Assembly (NCBI GenBank): GCA_946479665.1
Contig: CAMLGO010000012.1
Coordinates: 1 to 14,731, forward strand
Length of the DNA stretch: 14,731 nucleotides
Reading direction: 5' to 3'
Source: an uncultured Candidatus Saccharibacteria bacterium
Lineage (GTDB): Bacteria > Patescibacteria > Saccharimonadia > Saccharimonadales > UBA6022
In this document: piece by piece, positions 1 to 6,113 of the stretch
Position numbering within the stretch: the stretch's first letter is position 1
Layout: each line of letters opens with the position of its first letter
Translations under genes and position numbers: made by a program
Notes under the pieces: generated by a model
Told to the model about the DNA's origin: nothing
Databases searched by the model: none
Seen by the model: the letters and a program-made list of their open reading frames with translations, nothing else

Positions 1-221
1 TTGTCTTTAATATGATTCCATTGCCGCCGCTCGATGGCTCTCGTGTACTGTATGCCTTGGCGCCGGAATTTGTCCGCCGCGGCATGGAAGCGCTGGAGCG
101 CATGGGTATCATTGTTATCTTCGCAATTGTTCTCATTGCAAGCCCATTCATAGGGGTATTTATGCGCCAGGCAATCGGCTTTTTCATCGAGTTATTCGGC
201 CGTATCTTTGGTGTTATGTAG
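1..221 (+). CDS. M50 (site-2 type) membrane metalloprotease, C-terminal part
   Basis: This is the 3' end of a gene that begins before the window; the reading frame is open from base 3. The visible protein starts VFNMIPLPPLDGSRVL, which matches the third conserved motif of the M50/site-2 protease family (N-x-x-P-x-x-x-LDG). The Asp of that motif is the third metal ligand of the intramembrane active site. It is followed by a hydrophobic stretch (about 25 residues, IIVIFAIVLIASPFIGVFM) and a second amphipathic/hydrophobic tail, as expected for the last membrane helices. The family cleaves membrane-embedded regulators such as anti-sigma factors or signal peptides. The HExxH motif and any PDZ domain would lie outside the window, so the subtype (RseP-like with PDZ, or the short form) cannot be decided. 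A promoter for downstream sequence starts only a few bases after the stop. Confidence 0.88.
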   Translation, partial: VFNMIPLPPLDGSRVLYALAPEFVRRGMEALERMGIIVIFAIVLIASPFIGVFMRQAIGFFIELFGRIFGVM

Positions 222-229
222 TCTGTTGA

Positions 230-238
230 TGCTATAAT
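230..238 (+). promoter_or_regulatory. Extended -10 promoter (TGCTATAAT)
   Basis: TGC followed by a perfect TATAAT at 233-238 gives an extended -10 element. A weak TTGGTG lies 19 bp upstream. Transcription would begin near 245 and run towards the Nudix-RNase H gene, giving a leader of about 240 nt that contains the inverted repeats described for this spacer. The same TGC-TATA(A/C)T form occurs before ssrA and before the gene at 6684. Confidence 0.6.
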
Positions 239-484
239 AAAAGAGTCCCAAAGTCACCTAGACGTATATGATTTTCCTGAATATCATATTTGATCGGGAG
301 TTCAAATGATTCATTTCCGTGGAAATGATTTGAGAGCACCCACCTTGCATAATCGCGGGGAATGTCAAGCGTCGACAGTGATACTTGGGACATTTTTGTT
401 ACCAAAAATGAGTCGGGCATACCAGTAGGGTCTGGCTTCGTGGTAGAATAAAGAAAATACCGACAAACACAGAAAGTGATCATT
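239..484. other. Spacer with three inverted repeats, no convincing gene
   Basis: This 250-bp spacer lies between the protease and the Nudix-RNase H gene. It holds three inverted repeats: ATATGAT/ATCATAT (266-272 and 283-289), TCATTTCC-GT-GGAAATGA (311-328, perfect) and CATTTTTG-TTAC-CAAAAATG (391-410, perfect). None has the GC stem plus U-tract of a terminator. A possible second promoter, TAGAAT at 444-449, is nearer to the downstream gene. Two short frames overlap here: a 40-codon + frame at 306-428 with GGGAG five bases before its ATG, and a 62-codon - frame from 420 to 232 with protein-like composition but no SD. Neither can be called a gene from sequence alone. The repeats could be operators or leader-RNA hairpins. 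Confidence 0.4.
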
Positions 485-1360
485 ATGAAACAGCGACTTT
501 CGGTCCGCGCTATTATCCGAAATGACGAGAAGACGCTTTTGTTGCGTCGTGCCAATGGTCGCCGGACTATTTTAGGTCAATATGAACTGCCTGGCGGACG
601 CTTAGCTTATGGAGAGCAGCCTGAGGACGCTCTCAGGCGTTATCTGCACGATGACGCTGGACTGCATATTCAGACGGCGCAATTGTTCGATGCGGTAACG
701 TATACGGATCATGACGAGCGAGATATCCAGTATGGAGTGATCGTTTACTTGGTGGCCCTTGCGGGCAGTCACTCGGTAACATTAGGTCAAAACTATGACA
801 AATACGTATGGCAGAAGGTATCCGCTATCCGGCAAGACAGCGTGACGGACCTTTCGCAACTATTGCTCGGTATTATCCACCAAAAGCAGATTACCGATAC
901 TGCCAATAGTCTTGTTCAAGATGGAGGGGCGGCAGGCGCGGATCCACGGAGTGGAGTGGTTATCTATTCGGATGGCGGTTCGCGTGGCAACCCTGGTCCA
1001 TCGGCTGCAGGCTACGTGATCATGGACTTAAACCAGGAAGTGATAGACCAGGGTGGTGAGTACTTGGGAATTACTACTAACAATCAGGCTGAGTATCAGG
1101 GGGTGCGTATTGGACTCGAAAAGGCACTATCCTTAGGCATTAAGCGGGTGGACTTTCGTATTGACAGCATGCTGGTAGTAAACCAGATGAATGGCATCTA
1201 CAAAATTAAGAATCGTGAGCTGTGGCCAATCAATGAACGTATCAGGGGGCTGATGACGCAATTCGATAAGGTGACTTTCTCGCATGTTCGCCGTGAGTTT
1301 AACCAGTTGGCGGATGGCATGGTGAACCGAACGCTTGATGAGCGAGAGGACGACCGATAG
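485..1360 (+). CDS. Nudix hydrolase - RNase HI fusion protein
   Basis: This is a 291-residue two-domain protein. Residues 1 to about 140 form a Nudix domain. The Nudix box spans G38-L60 (GRLAYGE...RRYLHDDAGL), but the consensus REUxEExGU reads R-Y-L-H-D-D-A-G-L: the catalytic Glu after Arg is Tyr53, and the two metal-binding Glu are Asp56 and Asp57. Residues about 157-288 form an RNase HI domain of the short type without a basic protrusion. Its catalytic acids are all present: D163 (YSDGGSRGNPGP), E203 (NNQAEYQG), D227 (RIDSMLVVNQ) and D277 (NQLADGMVNR). It should cleave the RNA strand of RNA:DNA hybrids; the Nudix half may act on nucleotides weakly or serve another role. ATG 485 is preferred over an in-frame GTG at 476, because the family normally begins a few residues before the first beta strand. 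No strong SD is visible. The -10 box of rnpB follows the stop almost at once. Confidence 0.87.
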   Translation: MKQRLSVRAIIRNDEKTLLLRRANGRRTILGQYELPGGRLAYGEQPEDALRRYLHDDAGLHIQTAQLFDAVTYTDHDERDIQYGVIVYLVALAGSHSVTLGQNYDKYVWQKVSAIRQDSVTDLSQLLLGIIHQKQITDTANSLVQDGGAAGADPRSGVVIYSDGGSRGNPGPSAAGYVIMDLNQEVIDQGGEYLGITTNNQAEYQGVRIGLEKALSLGIKRVDFRIDSMLVVNQMNGIYKIKNRELWPINERIRGLMTQFDKVTFSHVRREFNQLADGMVNRTLDEREDDR

Positions 1361-1370
1361 GGTATAATAG
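1361..1370 (+). promoter_or_regulatory. rnpB promoter -10
   Basis: A perfect TATAAT at 1363-1368 starts two bases after the upstream stop codon. It places the transcription start at about 1375, exactly where the P1 helix of RNase P RNA begins. No clear -35 element is visible in the preceding coding sequence. Confidence 0.75.
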
Positions 1371-1374
1371 TGTA

Positions 1375-1711
1375 TAGGCAGTTCATTAGACGATCGCTTG
1401 CGCTTCTTGCGTAAGAGGAAAGTCCGGGCAGCGCAGAGTAATGGCAGTCGCTAACGGCGACCGGGGGTGACCCTAGGGAAAGTGCCACAGAAACCAAACT
1501 ACCCCTTACGGGGAAAAGATGAAACGAGTGAGGTAAGAGCTCACAGTATGCCGTGGTGACACGGTGTAGAGGTAAACCCTGCCAGCTGCAAGGAGATCTA
1601 CGTTAAGGGCGACTCGTCCGTAGGTCGCTACCCGCTTGACCGTATAGGCAACTATGCGGCTAGATAGATGATCGTTCACGACAGAACCCGGCTTACCGAT
1701 GGGCTGCCTAC
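1375..1711 (+). ncRNA. rnpB: RNase P RNA (M1 RNA)
   Basis: This is the catalytic RNA of RNase P, which removes 5' leaders from pre-tRNAs and also processes the 5' end of tmRNA. Hallmarks are present in the right order: the 5' conserved block GAGGAAAGTCCGGGC (about 1415-1430), AGTGCCACAGAAACC (about 1481-1495), a GAGGTAAACCC segment with the GGU that can pair to the tRNA CCA end (about 1569-1579), and the 3' block ACAGAACCCGGCTTA (1681-1695). The ends TAGGCAG (1375-1381) and CTGCCTA (1704-1710) pair as helix P1. The length of about 337 nt is normal for bacteria. It has its own promoter and ends at a strong terminator. It converges with the L20 operon. Confidence 0.97.
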
Positions 1712-1742
1712 TAAAAAACACCGCGAATGCGGTGTTTTTTAG
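1711..1742. terminator. Bidirectional intrinsic terminator (rnpB / rplT)
   Basis: A perfect 14-bp stem pairs 1711-1724 with 1729-1742 around a GAAT loop: a GC-rich ACACCGC/GCGGTGT core flanked by six A on the left and six T on the right. The A and T tracts make it work as a Rho-independent terminator on both strands, so it ends rnpB (+) and infC-rpmI-rplT (-). Confidence 0.92.
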
Positions 1743-1760
1743 TGTAAGGAGTGAAAAGAG

Positions 1761-2105
1761 TTAAGCTTTAACGCTCTTTACGATAGTTTCAAACGCTTTT
1801 GGCTCGTTAACAGCTAGTTCAGAGAGAACTTTGCGGTCAAGCTCGATGTTCGCAGCCTTAAGTCCGGCAATAAACTTACCGTAAGTAACGCCGTGTTCAC
1901 GTGCAGCGGCATTGATACGTGTAATCCAGAGACCACGAAGATCGCGCTTTTTGTTGCGACGGTCGCGGTAGCTGTACTGAAGTGCACGGATAACAGCCTG
2001 CTTAGCAAGGCGGTAGCTACGGGTGCGGTTGTGCTGCATGCCCTTCGCTAATTTAAGAATCTTTTTGTGCTTAGCGCGTGCGGTGACGCCTCGTTTTACT
2101 CGCAT
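1761..2105 (-). CDS. rplT: 50S ribosomal protein L20
   Basis: This 114-residue protein is full length for bL20. It opens [22 protein letters not shown], the usual basic N-terminal extension that threads into 23S rRNA, and continues with [23 protein letters not shown], the family core. L20 is needed for early 50S assembly. In several bacteria it represses its own operon by binding the mRNA. The start is fixed by AGGAG with good spacing, and the ATG follows the rpmI stop by one base (TAA-T-ATG), so translation is probably coupled. It is the last gene of infC-rpmI-rplT, and the bidirectional terminator at 1711-1742 lies just downstream. Confidence 0.97.
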   Translation of the reverse strand: MRVKRGVTARAKHKKILKLAKGMQHNRTRSYRLAKQAVIRALQYSYRDRRNKKRDLRGLWITRINAAAREHGVTYGKFIAGLKAANIELDRKVLSELAVNEPKAFETIVKSVKA

Positions 2106-2106
2106 A

Positions 2107-2301
2107 TTATACTCCTAGAGCTCGTTTAACGTTTTTCGCCATGCTTCCAGTGATGGTTGCAGTGGTGTTGGTTGCTCGCTTGCGACTCTTGCTCTTCTTT
2201 GAAAGAAGGTGAGCGCCGAACGCGCGGCGGCGGGTCAATTTACCAGTGCTGGTAATCTTGATGCGCTTTGCCGTGCCTTTGTGGGTCTTCATTTTTGGCA
2301 T
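2107..2301 (-). CDS. rpmI: 50S ribosomal protein L35
   Basis: This 64-residue protein is typical of bL35 in length, with the pattern [21 protein letters not shown] and the basic SKKSKSRKR patch. It is a small, strongly basic component of the large subunit. The ATG overlaps the infC stop by one base (TAATG, 2303-2299), which suggests translational coupling. TAAGGAG sits seven bases upstream, within the end of infC. It is the middle gene of the conserved infC-rpmI-rplT operon. Confidence 0.96.
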   Translation of the reverse strand: MPKMKTHKGTAKRIKITSTGKLTRRRAFGAHLLSKKSKSRKRATNTTATITGSMAKNVKRALGV

Positions 2302-2807
2302 TATTTACTCCTTACTACTATGCTCAGATTGCGACCAGCCATCTGAGGCTTTTGCTCTAAAATTGCATCATCCTCTAAGAGAGCGACGATTTTATCAATC
2401 ATGACGTATCCAAGTTCCTTGTGGGCCATCTCGCGACCACGGTAGAAGATTTGAATACGAACTTTGTGACCAGCCTCTAGGAAACCACGAATCTTGCGAA
2501 GCTTGATTTCTAGATCGCCAGAGCCGATTTTTAATCCGAATCGCATTTGCTTAAGCTCACTGACTTTACTGCTCTTGCGATTTTTCTGTTGCTCTTTCAT
2601 CTTTTGGTACTGGTACTTACCCCAGTCGACAACTTTTGCAACGGGCGGAGCGGCGTTTGGCGAAATCTCAACGAGATCAAGACCAGCGTCTTCGGCTACT
2701 TTTAGTGCATCAGCACGAGATAGAATGCCTAATTGCTCTCCATCTGCCCCAATGACACGAAGCTCGTTAGCACGAATAGCCTCATTGATACGAATTGATT
2801 TATTGAT
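2301..2807 (-). CDS. infC: Translation initiation factor IF-3, probable AUC start
   Basis: The product is a 168-residue IF3. It has the N-terminal domain ([25 protein letters not shown]), the lysine-rich linker ([20 protein letters not shown]) and the C-terminal domain ([20 protein letters not shown]). IF3 binds the 30S subunit, prevents premature 50S joining and tests the start codon-anticodon match. There is no ATG near the expected start. A perfect AAGGAG at 2820-2815 lies seven bases upstream of an ATC codon (2807-2805), which begins [16 protein letters not shown] at 2834 would put that SD inside the frame and add nine residues. AUU, the E. coli infC start, is discriminated against by IF3 and allows autoregulation, and AUC would act the same way. 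That use is inferred here. Confidence 0.9.
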   Translation of the reverse strand: MNKSIRINEAIRANELRVIGADGEQLGILSRADALKVAEDAGLDLVEISPNAAPPVAKVVDWGKYQYQKMKEQQKNRKSSKVSELKQMRFGLKIGSGDLEIKLRKIRGFLEAGHKVRIQIFYRGREMAHKELGYVMIDKIVALLEDDAILEQKPQMAGRNLSIVVRSK

Positions 2808-2858
2808 CTCTGCTCTCCTTATGTGAGTGTGCAATTGTAAAGCGTTACTCAGATAAGT

Positions 2859-2887
2859 ATTTTAACAGATTGTGGTCGGTAGTTCAA
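2859..2887 (-). promoter_or_regulatory. infC operon promoter
   Basis: On the - strand TTGAAC (2887-2882) and TAAAAT (2864-2859) are separated by 17 bp, close to the sigma-70 consensus. The -35 box covers the comM stop codon (TGA, 2886-2884). Transcription would start near 2852 and give a leader of about 45 nt before the ATC start of infC. This lets the ribosomal operon be expressed independently of comM. Confidence 0.75.
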
Positions 2888-4392
2888 GAGTTTTGGCGAT
2901 ATTGCAGCGCTTCACTAATATGGGGTGGCGAGATAGTATCCGAACCTTCAAGATCGGCGATGGTGCGGGCGACTTTAATGACTTTGAAATAACTTCTGGC
3001 GCTGAGATTGAGCTTATCGGCAGCGAGTGAAAGGAGCTTTTTTGTGTCGGATGTTAGCGAAAGAAGTGATCGGACGTCAGAGCTGGATAGGTTTCCGTTG
3101 TATTTGTCACTACCTCTGTATCTGTTACGTTGCATTTTTAACGACGAATTAATCATAGCATAAGCACGATCTTGTTGTTTATTCGTCTTCGATCTTTCGA
3201 TTAATAAATCGTCGTTTGCTACGCGGGAGACGTTAACTGTGAGGTCGATTCGGTCGAGAAGAGGGCCAGACAAGCGTTTTTGGTAGGCGAGTATTTGTGT
3301 AGTGGTGCAGCTACATTCTTTTGTTGCATCACCAAAGTAACCGCAAGGACAAGGGTTCATGGTCGCGATAAGCATAAAATCTGCGGGGTAGGTTATATGA
3401 CCATTGGCGCGGCTGATTGATATGCGCTTATCCTCCAGGGGCTGTCTTAGCGATTCGAGAACCGCCCTGGGGTATTCCGGTATTTCATCGAGGAAGAGCA
3501 CTCCGAGGTGAGCAAGGCTTATTTCGCCAGGCTGGGGGCGATTCCCGCCGCCCACCAATGCAACTCGACTCGCGGTATGGTGTGGAGAGCGAAATGGCCG
3601 AGTTATTAGTGCTGAGTCGATTGCTTCGCCGGCAAGACTGTGGAGTTTTGTGGTTGCAATTTGTTCGCCTGGAGACAGATCGGGCAAGAGATTTGTCATA
3701 GCGCGTGCCAACATCGTCTTTCCTGCTCCTGGTGGTCCGGCTAAAAGTAGGTTATGTCGACCCGCAGCAGCGATCATTAATGCCCGTTTTGCTTGTTCTT
3801 GACCTTGAATATCATCCAGGGTTGGTCCAACTTTGGCTGTCTGCCTAGGGGCTGTTTTGATAAGCTCGGGAGTAATCTTAACTTCTTGCTTCAGATGGAG
3901 GTAGAGTGACTTTAATGAATCAACACCAATAACGGTAATACCTTCGACCAGTTGTGCTTGAGCCACATTGGCAGCAGGGAGATAAAGATGTGTCAAGCCT
4001 GCTTCTTTGGCGGTTTCGGCCATCGTAATTGCGCCTTTAATGGCACGAAGCTGCCCGTCTAGGGCAAGTTCGCCAGCAAATGCGGCACCTGTCAGTTCAC
4101 CTTGGCGGAGTTGGCCGCTGATGGTCAAGATGGCGAGTGCAATCGGTAGGTCGTAGTGAGTGCCATCCTTTGGAAGCTCGGCTGGTGCAAGATTAATAGT
4201 AATTCGCTTGGCGGGGTACTCGAGGAGCGAATTGGCGATTGCACTTCTGACGCGTTCTTTTGCCTCGTCAATTGATTTATTGCCCAATCCAACTATTTGT
4301 AAAGAGGGAAGGCCTCTGGTGGCGTCGCTTTCAACCTCGATGAGGTGACCGTTAAATCCAACTGGGGCAACCGTGAAAACCTTAGCAACCAT
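2884..4392 (-). CDS. comM: ComM/YifB AAA+ helicase (Mg-chelatase-like)
   Basis: The 502-residue protein is full length for ComM/YifB. It begins MVAKVFTVAPVGFNGHLIEVE, the standard family start, with a ChlI-like N-terminal domain (to about residue 180). An AAA+ module follows, with Walker A GPPGAGKT at 219-226 and Walker B FLDEIPE with D302-E303. Next come a four-cysteine segment (NPCPCGYFGDATKECSC, about 338-355) and a C-terminal Mg-chelatase domain. In naturally competent bacteria ComM drives branch migration that extends integrated donor DNA. Its presence fits DNA uptake, but no other competence gene is in the window. A longer frame to 4518 is rejected because it runs across the ssrA promoter and the tmRNA 5' end. 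There is no obvious SD or promoter. It lies upstream of and codirectional with infC. Confidence 0.93.
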   Translation of the reverse strand: MVAKVFTVAPVGFNGHLIEVESDATRGLPSLQIVGLGNKSIDEAKERVRSAIANSLLEYPAKRITINLAPAELPKDGTHYDLPIALAILTISGQLRQGELTGAAFAGELALDGQLRAIKGAITMAETAKEAGLTHLYLPAANVAQAQLVEGITVIGVDSLKSLYLHLKQEVKITPELIKTAPRQTAKVGPTLDDIQGQEQAKRALMIAAAGRHNLLLAGPPGAGKTMLARAMTNLLPDLSPGEQIATTKLHSLAGEAIDSALITRPFRSPHHTASRVALVGGGNRPQPGEISLAHLGVLFLDEIPEYPRAVLESLRQPLEDKRISISRANGHITYPADFMLIATMNPCPCGYFGDATKECSCTTTQILAYQKRLSGPLLDRIDLTVNVSRVANDDLLIERSKTNKQQDRAYAMINSSLKMQRNRYRGSDKYNGNLSSSDVRSLLSLTSDTKKLLSLAADKLNLSARSYFKVIKVARTIADLEGSDTISPPHISEALQYRQNS

Positions 4393-4417
4393 AAGTAGTA
4401 TCTTCAGTAAAACATAC

Positions 4418-4446
4418 TTGTTGGCCTCTGTAAATAATGCTATACT
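4418..4446 (+). promoter_or_regulatory. ssrA promoter
   Basis: TTGTTG (4418-4423), a 17-bp spacer and TATACT (4441-4446) preceded by TGC form a good sigma-70 type promoter with an extended -10. The predicted start is about 4453, a few bases before the mature tmRNA end at 4460, so RNase P would trim a short leader. It overlaps the upstream region of comM on the other strand. Confidence 0.75.
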
Positions 4447-4459
4447 GTGTATATCTATT

Positions 4460-4852
4460 GGGGCTGATTTTAGCTTTCGACGGAAGGAATTTAACAGATT
4501 ATTTTGCAAGTCGATCATACGCGTAACGTATATTTTTTAATTGCAACATTTACTGCAAAAGCAAAAGCTTTTGTTGCATCTTTGATGCCACAAACTCTTG
4601 CACCAGTTGTAGCCTAATACGCTCAGCCATCATTTTCTACAGGCGACATAGTAGGGGATGGTGTTATACTCATGTCGCTTACGTGCTTGCCGGGCAGCAA
4701 CGGTAGGTAGGGACATTTTATTGCGCGACGAATGAAGTATTTTTTGTTTATATTTTAGCTTCAGGAGTCGTTAACAACCAATATAGACTAAACTTGTAGA
4801 CGAATAATCAGTTACCTTTCGGACCCGGGGGCAGTGCCCGGCAGCTCCACCA
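4460..4852 (+). ncRNA. ssrA: tmRNA (10Sa RNA)
   Basis: tmRNA rescues stalled ribosomes with SmpB: it enters as an alanyl-tRNA mimic, then templates a degradation tag. The 5' end GGGGCTGATTTTAGCTTTCG and the 3' end CAGCTCCACCA pair as a 7-bp acceptor stem (GGGGCTG/CAGCTCC, one G-U), and CCA is encoded. A 9-bp internal helix (4641-4649 with 4672-4680) fits the pseudoknot region. The length of about 393 nt is normal. The T-stem CCGGG/CCCGG is intact, but its 7-nt loop is GGCAGTG rather than the near-universal TTCRANY, so the usual elbow contacts should be altered. In the D-loop the usual GGA is AGC. The tag frame starts near 4543. A dedicated promoter and a terminator flank the gene. Confidence 0.96.
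4543..4617 (+). other. tmRNA tag-peptide reading frame
   Basis: Within tmRNA an open frame from GCA 4543 to TAA 4615-4617 encodes 24 residues, starting ATFTAKAKAF and ending LAPVVA. The resume codon GCA is chosen because A occurs at -4 and the frame ends at a TAA just before the next helix. An alternative resume at GCA 4555 would give 20 residues. Either is longer than the roughly 10-residue tags of many bacteria. The hydrophobic -VVA end fits recognition by ClpXP-type proteases. Confidence 0.7.
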
Positions 4853-4863
4853 AGATGATTAAT

Positions 4864-4891
4864 AAACCCCACCTGGTTCAGGTGGGGTTTT
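4864..4891 (+). terminator. Intrinsic terminator of ssrA
   Basis: A 12-bp stem pairs AAACCCCACCTG (4864-4875) with CAGGTGGGGTTT (4879-4890) around a 3-nt loop and ends in TTTT. It starts 11 bases after the tmRNA CCA end. Confidence 0.9.
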
Positions 4892-4936
4892 AATGTGGAT
4901 CAGTGCATATATTTTGATTTGTAAGGAGCAAAAATA

Positions 4937-4965
4937 AAACAACCACCTGCGAGTAGTGGTTGTTT
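4937..4965. terminator. Second hairpin, possible backup terminator
   Basis: AAACAACCAC (4937-4946) and GTGGTTGTTT (4956-4965) form a perfect 10-bp inverted repeat with a 9-nt loop. The flanking A-rich and TTT runs let it work weakly in either direction. It follows the ssrA terminator by 45 bp. Confidence 0.5.
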
Positions 4966-5608
4966 CGTGGAGTTTTTGAGTTCTTGTTTATTTTTGGCCT
5001 CTGTATAATTTATTTATTCAGAAGCTACCCCTATAATATGACGGGAAAGCGCTTGTGTCAATGACTTTTATAAAAAATCTTTCGGTAAAAAATACCACGC
5101 AAAAATACCCTATATATAGGAGCATTCGTAGGTACTTCACGCTAGCCTGTGTAAAATTTCCTGAAAGTCGTCTTGGCGGTGGATAGTATCATTGATTTAG
5201 GTTAGAAGTTCACTGAATATAGAAAGAATGCCGCTTGTATATAATACTAAAATTGACATGGAGTATATTGCATTCAGGCGGCCTTAGTTGGCTTGGGGTC
5301 TCTATAGCCTGATATGCATGTTTTACGTGAATGGCATGTCTACGACAATGCGGAGGGAGCGGGTGGCATGTGTTGTAAGTAACTTTTTGTATATCGCATT
5401 CATAATGACATGTTGCATGTATCGGCTTAAGAATAATTGCCGTGAACGTATTAGTTGGCGATGCTGGTCGGCCTGAGCGTATATGATGCACCTGATGTAT
5501 TTAGGGACGAGCCTAATAGTGAGAAGCTATGCACTGGCTGCATCACTGCGGTTCTTGGGTCTTTTTGACTGGCTATCGAATGGGTTTGTATAAGAACCTA
5601 TGTGCCTC

Positions 5609-5648
5609 ATATCTACAATCGATATACCCTAAGAACTATCGTAGATAT
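5609..5648. other. Bulged stem-loop
   Basis: ATATCTA (5609-5615) pairs with TAGATAT (5642-5648). After a CAAT bulge, CGATA (5620-5624) pairs with TATCG (5637-5641), closing a 12-nt loop. Twelve pairs with one bulge are seen directly. Function is unknown. Confidence 0.45.
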
Positions 5649-5740
5649 AAATACAACTATGATAAAAAGTGTTTATTGATATTTTACAGATGAAAATAGA
5701 TCGTTGTAAAAATGATATGCATATTACACATCAAATAGTA

Positions 5741-5769
5741 TTGACCTATAACATTTCTTATGCTTAAAT
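5741..5769 (+). promoter_or_regulatory. Candidate promoter reading into the hairpin region
   Basis: TTGACC (5741-5746), a 17-bp spacer and TTAAAT (5764-5769) preceded by TGC fit sigma-70 consensus well. No gene start follows within 450 bp, so it would produce an RNA beginning near 5776 that contains the hairpins at 5887-6113. Confidence 0.5.
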
Positions 5770-5886
5770 CAACACAAGCTTTTATAAAAACAAAAAGCAA
5801 AAAACACCTTAACAATTTAAACAAGTAATCAGCTGATACGTCCTTGCGATTTGGCGTAAACTCGGCGATGACACTGTATATACCAT

Positions 5887-6113
5887 TGGTTCATTTATGA
5901 ATCACTATGACTTGCTTTATGTGAGCCACGCACCTTTGTATATCTCTAGTGGCGTTGCCGATGCTCCGCCAAACTCATTTTGAGTGAGGAGTTGAGCGCT
6001 CGGTAGTAGTACCGATGCGCTTAGTAAAACCAATGTTATCTAAAGATAATGCCGTGACTACTAAGCGTATCGTGGAACGTACCGAAAGTGACATATGCCC
6101 AGGGTTATCCCTG
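5887..6113 (+). ncRNA. Candidate structured RNA (serial hairpins)
   Basis: Seven hairpins lie in 227 bp: TGGTTCA/TGAATCA (5887-5904, one G-U), ACTCA/TGAGT (5973-5985), the palindrome GAGCGCTC (5994-6001), CGGTA/TACCG (6001-6014), a 13-bp stem with one G-U pairing 6013-6025 with 6060-6072, TTATC/GATAA nested inside its loop (6036-6049), and CAGGG-TTAT-CCCTG (6100-6113). A good promoter lies upstream at 5741-5769. The G-U pairs are what an RNA fold would tolerate. I recognise no known RNA family, and no terminator follows. The + sense is assumed from the promoter. Confidence 0.3.

Noticed and set aside
232..420. 62-residue - frame starting MPDSFLV
   Set aside because: Protein-like content but no SD or promoter, and it ends inside a TATAAT box of the + strand. 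Not enough to call a gene.
2808..2834. TTG start for infC
   Set aside because: It would place the strong AAGGAG inside the coding region and adds nine residues outside the IF3 domain.
4393..4518. N-terminal extension of ComM to 544 residues
   Set aside because: It lacks family similarity before MVAKVFTVAPVG and runs through the ssrA promoter and the tmRNA 5' end on the other strand.
5210..5491. 93-codon frame on the - strand
   Set aside because: The composition (many His, Cys, Pro), lack of an SD and no recognisable motif mark it as a chance frame.
4842..5963. Integration site pair at the tmRNA 3' end (GCTCCACCAA at 4844-4853 versus GCTCCGCCAA near 5953-5962)
   Set aside because: Ten bases with one mismatch is too short, and no integrase or mobile gene lies between.
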